Below are positions 8,557-17,673 of a DNA stretch of 64,000 bases, one piece after another. This stretch comes from Hungatella effluvii (lineage in GTDB: Bacteria; Bacillota; Clostridia; Lachnospirales; Lachnospiraceae). A model generated the notes under the pieces. It made no database searches. It was not told the origin of the DNA and saw only the letters and a program-made list of their open reading frames with translations. Numbering within the stretch: the stretch's first letter is position 1; each line of letters starts with the position of its first letter. A program made the translations under genes and the position numbers. The stretch covers positions 126,001-190,000 of the forward strand of contig NZ_QJKD01000012.1 in NCBI RefSeq assembly GCF_003201875.1. Direction: 5' to 3'.

Positions 8557-9861
8557 TTATTGATTATCAATTTCCTCCTGCACCTTTTCCGCAGCTGCAT
8601 CAAGTGCTTCCTGGGGAGATAATTGTCCATAGAATACCTGTTCCATGGCATCGTCCACATAAGTGAATACACTGTTAAAGTACGGAACCTTGGGCGATCC
8701 TTTTCCAATTTCTATTGCTTCCATAATCATCGGTCCATTTACCGGATTCTTTTTCAGATACGCCTCTTCTAAAGAGGACCTTACGGGAGCCGTCTTTGCA
8801 GTATCCATCCAGATCTGCATTGACTCCTTGCTGCTCATATACTCAATCAATTTCCAGGCAGCCTCTTTATTCTTGGAGTTCGCATTCATAAACATAAAAT
8901 GCATCCCGCAGAAGGTACCGCTGTTTGCCTTGGAAAACATAGGAACGAGCTTAATTTTTCCTTCCAGATCTCCGGTGTTGATATTATTAAACTCATTTTC
9001 AGAAATAACTGTCATGGCCGCCGTTCCATTATAGAAGGGATTCTGATCCTTCTGCGTATTATTCCAGTCCACCAGACCGGCATCCTTTAACTGCTTCATG
9101 AAATCCATCGCCTCGACTGCTTCCGGTTTATTAAACAGTATTTCATTGCTCGCTTCATCCACCAGATTACTCAGGCCGTTCTGAACAATAAATATTTCCA
9201 GGTACTGATTGATATTTCTTCCGCTGGTGGGAATTCCATAGCCGCACTGGATTACATTACCGGAGGAATCCTTTACCATCAGTTTTTTATGGGCCTCTAA
9301 CAGTTCATCCCAGTTGGACGGCGGTGAATTCGGATCGAGCCCGGCCTTTTCAAATAACTCTGTATTGATCGCAAACATTCGTGCATCCGGTGTGTACGGA
9401 ACACCGTAAAGCTTTCCGCCGATACTTCCGGCTTCTTTTACGCTGTCATACATATCTTCCATGCCCTCCCAGCCTTCGGCATACGAGTCAAGACACTCAT
9501 ACTGTCCCATGGGTACTCTCGCGCCGATCGATGCCAGGGAGTAGTGAATGACGTCCGGTGCAGTGCCGGAAGCAAATCCGGTGTTCAGTTTTGTCTCAAA
9601 ATCATCTCCCCAGGGAGCTTCCTGATACTCTACCGTATAATTCGGATACTTCGCTTCAAACCCTTCTATCATCTGAGTAAAAGCATCCTTCTTATAATCT
9701 TCGGTTCCTGCCCTGAGAAAGACCAGTTTTACATTTTCATCACTGGTATCCTTTCCCGCATCGGAAACCAGGTCTTCATTACCGCCTCCACAGGCGGCCA
9801 AAGACAACACCATACAGCTGACTGCTGCTGCGCTTAAGATCACTTTCCAATTTCTTCTCAT
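8557..9861 (-). CDS. Sugar-binding lipoprotein of ABC importer (first system)
   Basis: A 434-residue family 1 solute-binding protein. The signal peptide ends in the lipobox LAAC, so it should be anchored to the outer face of the membrane by the cysteine near residue 24. 'FASGTAPDVIHYSLASIG' and 'YGVPYTPDARMFAINTELF' are typical sugar-binding-protein segments. It is first in the operon downstream of yesM/yesN. The promoter lacks a -35 hexamer but has a direct repeat there, which fits control by the YesN-type activator encoded next door. Confidence 0.93.
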   Translation of the reverse strand: MRRNWKVILSAAAVSCMVLSLAACGGGNEDLVSDAGKDTSDENVKLVFLRAGTEDYKKDAFTQMIEGFEAKYPNYTVEYQEAPWGDDFETKLNTGFASGTAPDVIHYSLASIGARVPMGQYECLDSYAEGWEGMEDMYDSVKEAGSIGGKLYGVPYTPDARMFAINTELFEKAGLDPNSPPSNWDELLEAHKKLMVKDSSGNVIQCGYGIPTSGRNINQYLEIFIVQNGLSNLVDEASNEILFNKPEAVEAMDFMKQLKDAGLVDWNNTQKDQNPFYNGTAAMTVISENEFNNINTGDLEGKIKLVPMFSKANSGTFCGMHFMFMNANSKNKEAAWKLIEYMSSKESMQIWMDTAKTAPVRSSLEEAYLKKNPVNGPMIMEAIEIGKGSPKVPYFNSVFTYVDDAMEQVFYGQLSPQEALDAAAEKVQEEIDNQ

Positions 9862-9915
9862 AACTTCCCTCTCCTTTTGTTTATGGTTGTTGTACTCCAG
9901 GAACTTGATAACTAT

Positions 9916-9954
9916 ATTATACTGATTTCGCGTTCTTTTACTATGTACTATGTA
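9916..9954 (-). promoter_or_regulatory. Activator-dependent promoter with direct repeats (likely YesN target)
   Basis: On the minus strand TATAAT lies at 9916-9921. Where a -35 hexamer should be there is a tandem 7-bp repeat (CATAGTA twice, 9939-9952) continuing into TA. AraC-family activators typically bind direct repeats overlapping -35, and the adjacent regulator is of that family. The assignment to YesN is inference. Confidence 0.45.
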
Positions 9955-10122
9955 TATCCTTTTCTGTTCTGTGTTTGTTTTTTTGTATCTTTTTTACTAT
10001 TTTTTATCTTGTTTTCGCAGTATCTCTTACATATTTTAAATTTATTTTGATCTTTTTGTAATTTATTTGGCGCTTTTATACAGTTTGTTTACTTTGTCGC
10101 TTTTTTGAAATAAAAAGACGCA

Positions 10123-11649
10123 TCAGTTTTCATTGCTGATGCGTCTGAATTCGATCGGTGTCATACCGGCATACTTTTTAAATACCTTACTAAAGTAAGC
10201 CGAATCCGGGATCCCGATCTGGCAGCAGATATCCTGAATATTATGGTTACTGTTCTTTAAAAGAATTTTTGCTTTTTCCATTCGAAGCTCTAACAGATAG
10301 GTATTAATATTCCTGCCAGTCTCTTTTTTGAAGAGATGGGAGATATAGCTGCGGTTCATATGAACATGGTTTGCAAGCTCATCGAGTGTAATGGAGTCTG
10401 CATACCGTTCTTCCATATACTGCATGATCAGAAATACAGCTTCACTGTATTTCTTCTGTTTGCCGATCAATACCCGGAGGATTTCTTCCGCCTGCGTCAA
10501 GACCTTGGTTTCAAGCTGGCCAATATCGGTACAGTGTGTCACTTCAATGATCTTATCGATCGAAAACGCTCTTCGGTCCGCCTCCTCCAGATGACTCCAG
10601 TACAGATTCAGTAAGGTATTTAGAAACAGCCTTCTGATGCAGGATACATCCGGCTCCGTTTTCCCCGCATAATCGAATATCGTTTCCATTTCTTCGACTA
10701 TGCTGTTCCAGGCCCGGCTGTTGATCAGCAGCTCCATTTTTTCAAACTTCGCTTCCAGTCCAGTCTCTATATAATTGATCCGGTTCTTCATCGTTTCATA
10801 ATTCAGTCCGCCAATGTGCCTGTAAAACAGCTGATAGGTCAGAACCTCCTGTGAATGCTGGTATAATGCCTCCAGTTCTTCCACCGTTTTACCGGTGTCG
10901 GAGCTGCTGACATACATATTGCTGCCGCCGAAGGAAGCGATCGTCTCATATATTTTTTCCGTAAGCTTCTGAGGGTTATCATGATTCATTTCCGTAAGTA
11001 CAAGGAGCTCCCGTTCACTCTTTGGCAGCCAGTAGAGTACTCTCTTCTCCTCCTGAAAGGCAAGTGGCAGAATCTCCTTAAGCTGTTCCTGATTCAATAT
11101 TCGATCGGTATCGCGGAAAATGATCACTGCATACCGCCCTTTTATCTCACAGCAGGTATTCCAGACCTGTTTTAAGATATCCCTGGAAATATAATCCGGT
11201 TCTTTAAAGCACTGCAGCAGAACCTTTTCCATCTCCCGGGCGGGAGATGATTTTTGGGCCTCCGCCGCCCCCTGATTCCTGATCCGTTCCTTCGCGGTCT
11301 GCAGGCATGCTTCCAGTTCATCCTTCGTAATCTCAGACTTTAAGAGAAACTCACTCACCCCCAGCTTCAGGCAGTCCCTTGCATAAGAAAAGTCATCATA
11401 CGCACTCAGGACAACCGTATAAGGCAGGACATGATTCTGATTCAGCTTCTTAAGCAGCTCCATCCCGTCCATGATCGGCATACGTATATCGGTAAACAGC
11501 ACATCGATCTGATGGTTCAGGCAGCAATTCAGTACCTGCATTCCATTGATACAGGCTTCGATCACATGATGCTCCGGCGACAGCGCTTCGATATTCTTTT
11601 TCATCCATTTTAAGATGATCTCTTCGTCATCTGCAATTACGATATTCAA
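10123..11649 (-). CDS. Response regulator, YesN / AraC type
   Basis: A 508-residue cytoplasmic regulator. Residues 1-120 form a receiver domain with the acidic pair DDEE near residue 7 and the phospho-acceptor Asp54 in VLFTDIRMP. A long middle region has no recognised fold. The C-terminal 100 residues are an AraC helix-turn-helix pair ('SITLDELANHVHMNRSYISHLF' and the PDSAYFSKVFKKYAGMTP helix). The start is TTG, which overlaps the TGA of the kinase gene (TTGA), with GGAGGGGG upstream. Coupled with the kinase 11646-13442, it probably senses an extracellular sugar and activates the ABC and sulfatase genes downstream. Confidence 0.92.
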   Translation of the reverse strand: MNIVIADDEEIILKWMKKNIEALSPEHHVIEACINGMQVLNCCLNHQIDVLFTDIRMPIMDGMELLKKLNQNHVLPYTVVLSAYDDFSYARDCLKLGVSEFLLKSEITKDELEACLQTAKERIRNQGAAEAQKSSPAREMEKVLLQCFKEPDYISRDILKQVWNTCCEIKGRYAVIIFRDTDRILNQEQLKEILPLAFQEEKRVLYWLPKSERELLVLTEMNHDNPQKLTEKIYETIASFGGSNMYVSSSDTGKTVEELEALYQHSQEVLTYQLFYRHIGGLNYETMKNRINYIETGLEAKFEKMELLINSRAWNSIVEEMETIFDYAGKTEPDVSCIRRLFLNTLLNLYWSHLEEADRRAFSIDKIIEVTHCTDIGQLETKVLTQAEEILRVLIGKQKKYSEAVFLIMQYMEERYADSITLDELANHVHMNRSYISHLFKKETGRNINTYLLELRMEKAKILLKNSNHNIQDICCQIGIPDSAYFSKVFKKYAGMTPIEFRRISNEN

Positions 11650-13442
11650 CTGTTTGCCCCCTCCATATTAATGACAGGTATCTTCATCCGGAAGGTAACG
11701 CCGCCCGATGAATTCACCTCTACACTCAGTCCATATTGATTGCCGAAATTCCGTAAAATTCTCATCTGAATATTGGAAAGCCCGATTCCGTTCAGCTGAT
11801 CTCTGGCCTTCACGGTCTGCTGATTATGTATGCTGTTATTTATCTTTTCTAAGTCTACCCCCACACCGTCGTCTTCCACCTCGATTACGACATTTTCCTT
11901 TATCCGGTATGCGCATATGACGATATGCCCCATGCCGTCTTTCATGTTAAAGCCGTGAGAGATGCTGTTTTCAACCAATGGCTGTATGACGTTCTTCAGA
12001 ATCCCCAATTCCACTACGTCTTCCGCTGCGAGTATTTTCCATTGAAATTTATCACGATAGCGGAGTTTCATTAATTCCAGATAATCCTCCGCCATGGCCA
12101 GCTCTTCCTTGATCGGAATGATCTTCTGAGAATTCACGAAGGATTTTCTCAGCAATTTTGAAAAGGCGAGCAGCGCTCTGTCTGCCTCATCATATTCCTC
12201 CATCTGAATCATAAACCGGATGGTCACCAGCGTATTATAAAAGAAATGCGGGTTAATCTGTGCCTGCAAAGCCTGGATCTCCAGGGCATGCTTCTCTTCC
12301 TCTTCTATCTCCAGCTGCTTCATCAGCTTTTCAATGTGGTCCAGCATGTAATTAAAATTGTGACAGATTTCATGGAACTCTATTTCATAGTCATCCTGGA
12401 TCCTTGTCTTTAAATCCCCATTCGTCACCTCCAGAATGTTTCTATTTAATTTCTCCATTCTCCGGGAGATAAAGCCGCAGTTATAAAAAACAATGACGAT
12501 GAGCACAAGAAACATCGCGGTTCCCAGGACGAGGAACAGGATTACATAGAAGGAAGTCCAGCCATGACGGTATGGTTCATAGGATATCAGCTTCCAGCCC
12601 AAACCATCGATACTGGCAAACCGTATATGGCTGTATTGGTTCATCACATTTCCCAGAAAAAAGCCCTTTGTATAATTTGCTATCTGATTATAATAAGAAT
12701 TGTCCTCCACCTCATATCCATACATTCTGGGATCGGAAGAAAATATTATTTTTCTGTACTGATCGATGACGATGGTATTCTCATCGGAATCCTCCTCGCC
12801 CAGTATGACGTTCCCCCAGATATCCTGGGATATGGCCACAATCATAATACCGACATCTCTTCCGCTGTTTAAATTCCGCAGTTTCTGAACCGCAAACAGC
12901 TTGTCCTCCTGAAACAGCTTCTGCAATACAGGACTCCTGTACTTTGGAAGGAAATAGATGGAATCATCCTTTTCCATCGCCTCCTGATACCAGCTTTCCT
13001 CTTCCAGCACATCCATTGTGACTGCATCCTGCGTTAAGTTTAAAGAGGACTGATAAAAATTCATATCGTTTTTACAGAGCAGCATCACCTGATACTGCCT
13101 GTCCGGAAACAATTCCGTCAGCTCCAGCATTTTACTCTGTATGCTGTCCTGTGCACTGATATATTCATAGCCCGTTAGCCTGTTCTTCTTCGAGATCAGA
13201 CGGTTAATCTCAGGATCCAAATACATACCTACCGATATTTTTATGATCTCTGTATTCCTGTTCGCAATATTGCTGCATTTTTCTTCCAGAAGGTCCAGCT
13301 TGCTGTAGTTCAGTTTGTAATTGCCGTCTTCAAATATATAGCTCATTAAAATACAGAATAAGATGAACAATGGAAAAACAACGATCAAGTCTAAAAAAAT
13401 GACCTTTTTTCTTATACTGTCAAAGCGCAGCAATTGTTTCAT
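11646..13442 (-). CDS. Sensor histidine kinase, YesM type
   Basis: A 598-residue membrane kinase. One transmembrane helix near residues 18-38 and another near 295-320 bracket an extracytoplasmic sensor region. A HAMP-like linker (RRMEKLNRNILEV) follows, then the His_kinase domain with the phospho-acceptor in NPHFFYN (His399), and a GHKL ATPase domain with VQPLVENSISHGF (N box) and DDGVGVD and GIGLSN (G boxes). Partner of the overlapping YesN gene. Such pairs usually sense oligosaccharides or a binding protein and control nearby sugar importers. Confidence 0.92.
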   Translation of the reverse strand: MKQLLRFDSIRKKVIFLDLIVVFPLFILFCILMSYIFEDGNYKLNYSKLDLLEEKCSNIANRNTEIIKISVGMYLDPEINRLISKKNRLTGYEYISAQDSIQSKMLELTELFPDRQYQVMLLCKNDMNFYQSSLNLTQDAVTMDVLEEESWYQEAMEKDDSIYFLPKYRSPVLQKLFQEDKLFAVQKLRNLNSGRDVGIMIVAISQDIWGNVILGEEDSDENTIVIDQYRKIIFSSDPRMYGYEVEDNSYYNQIANYTKGFFLGNVMNQYSHIRFASIDGLGWKLISYEPYRHGWTSFYVILFLVLGTAMFLVLIVIVFYNCGFISRRMEKLNRNILEVTNGDLKTRIQDDYEIEFHEICHNFNYMLDHIEKLMKQLEIEEEEKHALEIQALQAQINPHFFYNTLVTIRFMIQMEEYDEADRALLAFSKLLRKSFVNSQKIIPIKEELAMAEDYLELMKLRYRDKFQWKILAAEDVVELGILKNVIQPLVENSISHGFNMKDGMGHIVICAYRIKENVVIEVEDDGVGVDLEKINNSIHNQQTVKARDQLNGIGLSNIQMRILRNFGNQYGLSVEVNSSGGVTFRMKIPVINMEGANS

Positions 13443-13598
13443 AATTTTTAGACCCTTCTTCCGAAATATATGATATGATAGTAACAGGAAAAATACGAAT
13501 CCCCTTTTGTGCCCCTGTATAAAACAATTTAATTATACAGGATTTCATGGGGAAATGGTAGTATGTGTTAAGTCTTTGCCGGAAAAAGGAGGGTCCCA

Positions 13599-14513
13599 AT
13601 GGCAGAAAAACAGGGTGTTTCCGATTTATACAAAAAGAATGCGGAAAAGGCAGAAAAGGATAAGCGGCTCCGCGACGCTGTCTCCATCTTTTTTATCCTT
13701 TTCGGAAGTGTCATCGTAGCGGTGAATTTAAACACTTTCGTCGAACAGGGGAAGCTGGTCCCGGGCGGTTTCTCCGGACTCGCCAAGCTGATTCAGAGGG
13801 TGGGGCTGGCCTTTTTTGGCGTGAAGATCTCCTTCACCTTCTTAAACGTGGTTTTCAACGCCATCCCGGCCGTATTTGCCTACCGCATTGTCGGAAAAAA
13901 GTTTACGATTCTGTCCTGTGTGAGCCTCTTGACCGTGTCAATCCTGGTCGACCAGCTGCCTGTCATCCCCATCACCGGAGACCTTCTTCTCATCTCCGTA
14001 TTCGGCGGAATCATCAACGGCCTGGGCATGAGCCTCATCCTGAACAACCGGGCCAGCGGAGGCGGAACGGATTTCATCGCCATGTCCCTCTCCACCAAAT
14101 ATAAGATATCCACCTTCAACTATATGCTGCTGTTCAGCGCTGTTATCATCCTCATTTCTGGGGCCATCTTCGGCATGGATATCGCACTGTACTCCATCAT
14201 CTACCAGTTCTGCAACACGCAGGTGATCAACACGCTTTATAAGAAATACAAGAAAAAGACACTGCTCATCGTCACGGATAATCCAGCCGCCGTGTCTGCG
14301 GATTTGATGGAGCTGACCAACCACAGCAGCACCATCTTAAAGGGCTTCGGTTCCTACTCGGCCAACAAAAAATATCTTCTCTACACAGTCCTCTCCGACG
14401 GCGACGTGAAAAAGATGAAAAAACGCATCCGCGAGCAGTACCCCGACACCTTTGTCAATGTCATAAACTCCAGCGACGTTGTGGGGAATTTCTACATACA
14501 GCCGCTGGAATAG
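13599..14513 (+). CDS. YitT-family membrane protein (DUF161/DUF2179)
   Basis: A 304-residue protein with about six hydrophobic segments and the YitT-family features 'PGGFSGLAKLIQR' and 'NNRASGGGTDFIAM', then a soluble C-terminal DUF2179 domain from about residue 225 ('TLLIVTDNPAAVSADLMELTNHSSTILKG'). The molecular role of the family is not established. The ATG has AAAGGAGGG upstream. The region before it contains CCTGTATAA / TTATACAGG (about 13524-13551), a possible regulatory hairpin. It is transcribed away from yesM and is followed by the PTS operon promoter. Confidence 0.88.
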   Translation: MAEKQGVSDLYKKNAEKAEKDKRLRDAVSIFFILFGSVIVAVNLNTFVEQGKLVPGGFSGLAKLIQRVGLAFFGVKISFTFLNVVFNAIPAVFAYRIVGKKFTILSCVSLLTVSILVDQLPVIPITGDLLLISVFGGIINGLGMSLILNNRASGGGTDFIAMSLSTKYKISTFNYMLLFSAVIILISGAIFGMDIALYSIIYQFCNTQVINTLYKKYKKKTLLIVTDNPAAVSADLMELTNHSSTILKGFGSYSANKKYLLYTVLSDGDVKKMKKRIREQYPDTFVNVINSSDVVGNFYIQPLE

Positions 14514-14525
14514 AGAACAAAACAG

Positions 14526-14554
14526 TTGACAATACATTTTTGTTTTGTTATAAT
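14526..14554 (+). promoter_or_regulatory. Sigma-A promoter of the alpha-glucoside PTS operon
   Basis: TTGACA at 14526-14531, a 17-bp spacer and TATAAT at 14549-14554: a full-consensus housekeeping promoter. Transcription would start about 14561, just ahead of the RNA antiterminator, so control is by antitermination rather than initiation. Confidence 0.9.
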
Positions 14555-14572
14555 CGCGCTATAAAGAAACAA

Positions 14573-14657
14573 GGAATGTTACTGTGAAAACAGGCTTAAC
14601 CAAGATCTTTAGAAGCACACGTATGTGCTTTTAAGATTTTGGTTAAGCCTGTTTTTG
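14573..14657 (+). promoter_or_regulatory. RNA antiterminator (RAT) and overlapping intrinsic terminator
   Basis: 14573-14601 (GGAATGTTACTG, then CAGGC and AACC) matches the ribonucleic antiterminator of the BglG/LicT/SacY family. It overlaps the 5' arm of a terminator (AACAGGCTTAACCAA paired with TTGGTTAAGCCTGTT, a small AGCACAC/GTGTGCT-like hairpin inside, then TTTTT). The antiterminator protein encoded at 15201-16037 should bind here and allow read-through when the PTS sugar is present. Confidence 0.88.
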
Positions 14658-14678
14658 TTTTCAGAAAAGGAGGAAAAC

Positions 14679-15164
14679 ATGGGATTATTTAAAAGCTGGA
14701 AGAAACAGGAGGTACAGGAGAAGGCGGCGTTCAGCCCGGTAAGCGGTGAACTCGTACCATTGGAGACAGTCAGTGACGCGGTGTTTGCGGAAAAGTCGCT
14801 GGGGGATGGGGTAGCGGTCATTCCGACAGACGGCAGTCTGTATGCACCGGCAGACGGAACAATCGTGGCACTCTTTCCAACCGGCCACGCGCTGGGGATT
14901 AAGACGAGGGACGGGGTCGAGCTGCTGATCCATATCGGAATCGACACGGTAGCCTTAAACGGAAAGGGATTTACAGTTCATGTGAAGCCGGATGACACGG
15001 TTAAGAAGGGGCAGCTGCTGGTAAACTTTAATATTGAAGTACTGAAAGGGGCAGGCTATGATACGGTAACAATGATGCTGGTATCAAACGGCGAACAGTT
15101 CGGAGAGGTTCATAAGGCGCCGCCGGGAACCGTGACGGCGGGAGAGAAAATTCTGTGGCTGTAA
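14679..15164 (+). CDS. PTS EIIA component, glucose family
   Basis: A 161-residue glucose-type EIIA (Crr-like). His70 (PTGHA) and His85 (LLIHIGIDTV) are the two active-site histidines; His85 is the phosphorylated one. The start is ATG at 14679 with AAAGGAGG upstream; a longer in-frame reading extends back into the terminator and is unlikely. Because the EIIBC protein at 16067-17623 has no EIIA domain, this stand-alone EIIA probably phosphorylates it. Confidence 0.93.
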   Translation: MGLFKSWKKQEVQEKAAFSPVSGELVPLETVSDAVFAEKSLGDGVAVIPTDGSLYAPADGTIVALFPTGHALGIKTRDGVELLIHIGIDTVALNGKGFTVHVKPDDTVKKGQLLVNFNIEVLKGAGYDTVTMMLVSNGEQFGEVHKAPPGTVTAGEKILWL

Positions 15165-15200
15165 CCGTGTCTTTTTGTTGGAGAGGGAGAGTGAGACGTC

Positions 15201-16037
15201 ATGGAAATCAAGAGAATTTATAACAATAATGTTGTGGTAGCAGTGAACGGGGCCGACGGGCCTGAGATGATTGCCATAGGAAAAGGGCTGGCTTTTCAGA
15301 AGAAGCCGGGGGATTCCATTGAACAGGAAAAGGTGGAGAAGATCTTTACCCTGGAAGACTCCGGAGTGATGACAAGGCTGGAAAAACTGGTCAAGGACAT
15401 CCCTTCCGTCTATTTATCCATATCGGAGGAAGTGGTTGAGATGATCCGCCGCGACTCCGAATTGAAAATCAGCGAGGATCTGTATATTACGCTGACCGAT
15501 CATATCAGCATGTCGCTGGAACGGGAAAAGAATCACGTGATCTGCGAAAATCCGCTGCTTCTGGAGATACGGCAGTTCTATAAAGAGGAGTTCATGCTGG
15601 CCAGGAAGGCCGGAGAGATCATCTGGAAGAAGATGGGGATTCGGATCTCGGAGGAGGAGATGGGCTTTATTGCCCTTCACATCGTCAACGCCTCCATGGA
15701 TCAGAGGGCCAGCTGCACGATTCAGAGTATCCAAATGGTGCGCGATATCCTTCAAATCGTATCGGAATATTTCGATGTGAATCTGGACGAAACCTCCATT
15801 CCGTACGACCGTTTTGTCCGCCATCTGCAGTTCTTCGCCAGGCGGGTGCTGGGAGAAGGCAGCGTCCAGTCTGCGGATGAATTTCTCTTCACACTCGGCA
15901 GAAGCCAGTATCCGGTGGCGTATGGCTGTGCGGAGAAAATCGGCGACTACGTGAAAAAGACGTACCATAAGGATATGACAAATGCGGAAAAGGGATTCCT
16001 CGTTTATCACATTATCAACACACTATCAGTCCATTAG
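15201..16037 (+). CDS. licT: Transcription antiterminator, BglG/LicT family
   Basis: A 278-residue antiterminator. Residues 1-55 are the RNA-binding CAT domain (IKRIYNNNVVVAV ... GKGLAFQKKPGD). Two PTS-regulation domains follow, with phosphorylatable histidines in 'LTDHISMSLE', 'ALHIVNA', 'RHLQFFARR' and 'VYHIINT'. It should bind the RAT at 14573-14601 in the leader of its own operon. PRD phosphorylation by HPr and by the cognate EII links antitermination to sugar supply. The name licT is by family; this copy serves an alpha-glucoside operon. Confidence 0.9.
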   Translation: MEIKRIYNNNVVVAVNGADGPEMIAIGKGLAFQKKPGDSIEQEKVEKIFTLEDSGVMTRLEKLVKDIPSVYLSISEEVVEMIRRDSELKISEDLYITLTDHISMSLEREKNHVICENPLLLEIRQFYKEEFMLARKAGEIIWKKMGIRISEEEMGFIALHIVNASMDQRASCTIQSIQMVRDILQIVSEYFDVNLDETSIPYDRFVRHLQFFARRVLGEGSVQSADEFLFTLGRSQYPVAYGCAEKIGDYVKKTYHKDMTNAEKGFLVYHIINTLSVH

Positions 16038-16066
16038 AAAGGGGTTGCGCGCTCTGCGCGCAGAAA
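16037..16066 (+). promoter_or_regulatory. Ribosome-binding site separated from the start by a hairpin
   Basis: GAAAGGGG (16037-16044) is the only Shine-Dalgarno-like sequence before the EIIBC gene, but it ends 22 bases before the ATG at 16067. The gap contains a perfect 7-bp hairpin, TGCGCGC-TCT-GCGCGCA (16046-16062). If it folds, the distance drops to 5 bases (11 to the second in-frame ATG at 16073), a normal spacing. It appears to be a structured initiation region. Confidence 0.55.
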
Positions 16067-17623
16067 ATGAATATGAAAGAAAAAATGAAAAGTGCGCTGG
16101 AACGGTTTTCCAAGGCCATTGTCCAGCCGCTCATGTATTTATCGGTTGCCGGTACGGTGCTGATTCTCGGAATTCTCCTGACAAACGGTTCGATCACAGC
16201 AAAGATTCCATTTTTACAGGCAGCGCCGTTTCAGCTGGTGGGAAAGCTGATTTATAATTGTCTGATGTTTTTGATCAACAATCTGAGCGTAATATTCTGT
16301 GTCGGTATCGCGGGAGCACTGGCGAAAAAGAACAAGGGCCACGCGTCGCTGATCGCCCTGATGTCCTATTTTTTGTTCTTAAATGCCAATAACATCACGC
16401 TGTCTTTTATCGGCAGGCTGGCAGAGATGGGACCGCTGGGATTATACGGTACGGGGCAGTCGACCGTTCTGGGCATCCAGGTGCTGGATATGGGCGTGTT
16501 CAGCGGCATCACATTGGGCTGCCTGACAGGATATATATTTAATAAGTACGGAGAGAAACAGTTTAAGGGGTATTTCTCCATGTTCTCCGGGGTAAGATTT
16601 CCATTCTTCCTTCTGATCCTTCTTTCCCTGTTTCTGGGCTTCGGCGCGTCCTACGTATGGCCGGTGGTTCAGCGGGGGATCTCGGCTCTGACCGATTTAA
16701 TCAAGAGCAGCGGCAATGTGGGACTTTACATATACGGCCTGCTTAACAAGCTTCTGGTTCCCACGGGACTTCACCATCTTGTGTACGCACCGTTCCAGTT
16801 TACCGATGTGGGCGGAACCCTGGTGCTTGGAGATCAGATCATCTCCGGCGCTTATCCGATCCGGGTGGCGGAGATGAACATACCGGGAGTACCATTTTCA
16901 CCGTCCACCTATTATAACAGCTACACATTCAATAATTTATTCCCGTATATCGGAATCGGCCTGGCCTTTATCACGACCGCGAGAAAGGAAAATCGGGAGA
17001 ATACAAAAGCAGTCATGTTCCCGCTTATGCTGGCGGCCATTTTATCGGCAATTACAGAACCTATGGATTTCCTGTTCGTCTTTGCAGCGCCGCTGCTCTT
17101 TGTCGTTCACTCCCTGATCAGCGGCGGCATGCTGGTACTGTTAAAAGTCCTGAGCATTCCGGCCTCCACCAGCGGCGGCATCGTCAACATTATGATCTCC
17201 AATCTGGCCCTGGGTGTGGAGAAGACCAACTGGCCGCTGCTGCTGCTTTTGGGAGTGGTGACCGCAGTCGGATACTATTTCCTTTTCGTTTTTCTGATTA
17301 AGAAACTGAATCTTAAGACACCGGGAAGAGAGCTTACAGCAGAGGACGCGGGAAGCGGCGATACGGCGGGCAGCCAGTCAAAGGATGAACCCATTCGGAA
17401 GTTAATAGAAGGACTTGGCGGCAAGGCGAATATCGAGTCGCTGGACAATTGTTTTACACGCCTGCGGGTGGTGGTAAAGGATGGCAGCTTAATCAGGGAT
17501 GACCTGATCAATACCATGAAAAACAGCGGAATTAAGAAAAACGGCACTGATATACAAATCGTATTCGGGATGCAGGTACCGGCTGTAAAAAGCCAGGTGG
17601 AGGATATGCTGGAGCGCATGTAG
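16067..17623 (+). CDS. PTS EIICB, alpha-glucoside (maltose/GlvC-like)
   Basis: A 518-residue PTS permease with the membrane EIIC domain first (about residues 1-400, about ten hydrophobic segments, 'LVPTGLHHLVYAPFQF' and 'AITEPMDFLFVF' being the substrate-channel signatures) and a cytoplasmic EIIB domain at the C-terminus with phospho-acceptor Cys462 in LDNCFTRLR. It lacks EIIA. The next gene is a GH4 6-phospho-alpha-glucosidase, so the transported sugar is probably maltose or another alpha-glucoside, delivered as the 6-phosphate. Two in-frame ATGs (16067, 16073) are possible starts. Confidence 0.9.
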   Translation: MNMKEKMKSALERFSKAIVQPLMYLSVAGTVLILGILLTNGSITAKIPFLQAAPFQLVGKLIYNCLMFLINNLSVIFCVGIAGALAKKNKGHASLIALMSYFLFLNANNITLSFIGRLAEMGPLGLYGTGQSTVLGIQVLDMGVFSGITLGCLTGYIFNKYGEKQFKGYFSMFSGVRFPFFLLILLSLFLGFGASYVWPVVQRGISALTDLIKSSGNVGLYIYGLLNKLLVPTGLHHLVYAPFQFTDVGGTLVLGDQIISGAYPIRVAEMNIPGVPFSPSTYYNSYTFNNLFPYIGIGLAFITTARKENRENTKAVMFPLMLAAILSAITEPMDFLFVFAAPLLFVVHSLISGGMLVLLKVLSIPASTSGGIVNIMISNLALGVEKTNWPLLLLLGVVTAVGYYFLFVFLIKKLNLKTPGRELTAEDAGSGDTAGSQSKDEPIRKLIEGLGGKANIESLDNCFTRLRVVVKDGSLIRDDLINTMKNSGIKKNGTDIQIVFGMQVPAVKSQVEDMLERM

Positions 17624-17673
17624 GCTGCAGAACATTAATGGAGCGGCATGGCCGCAGAAAGAGAGGAAATCAT

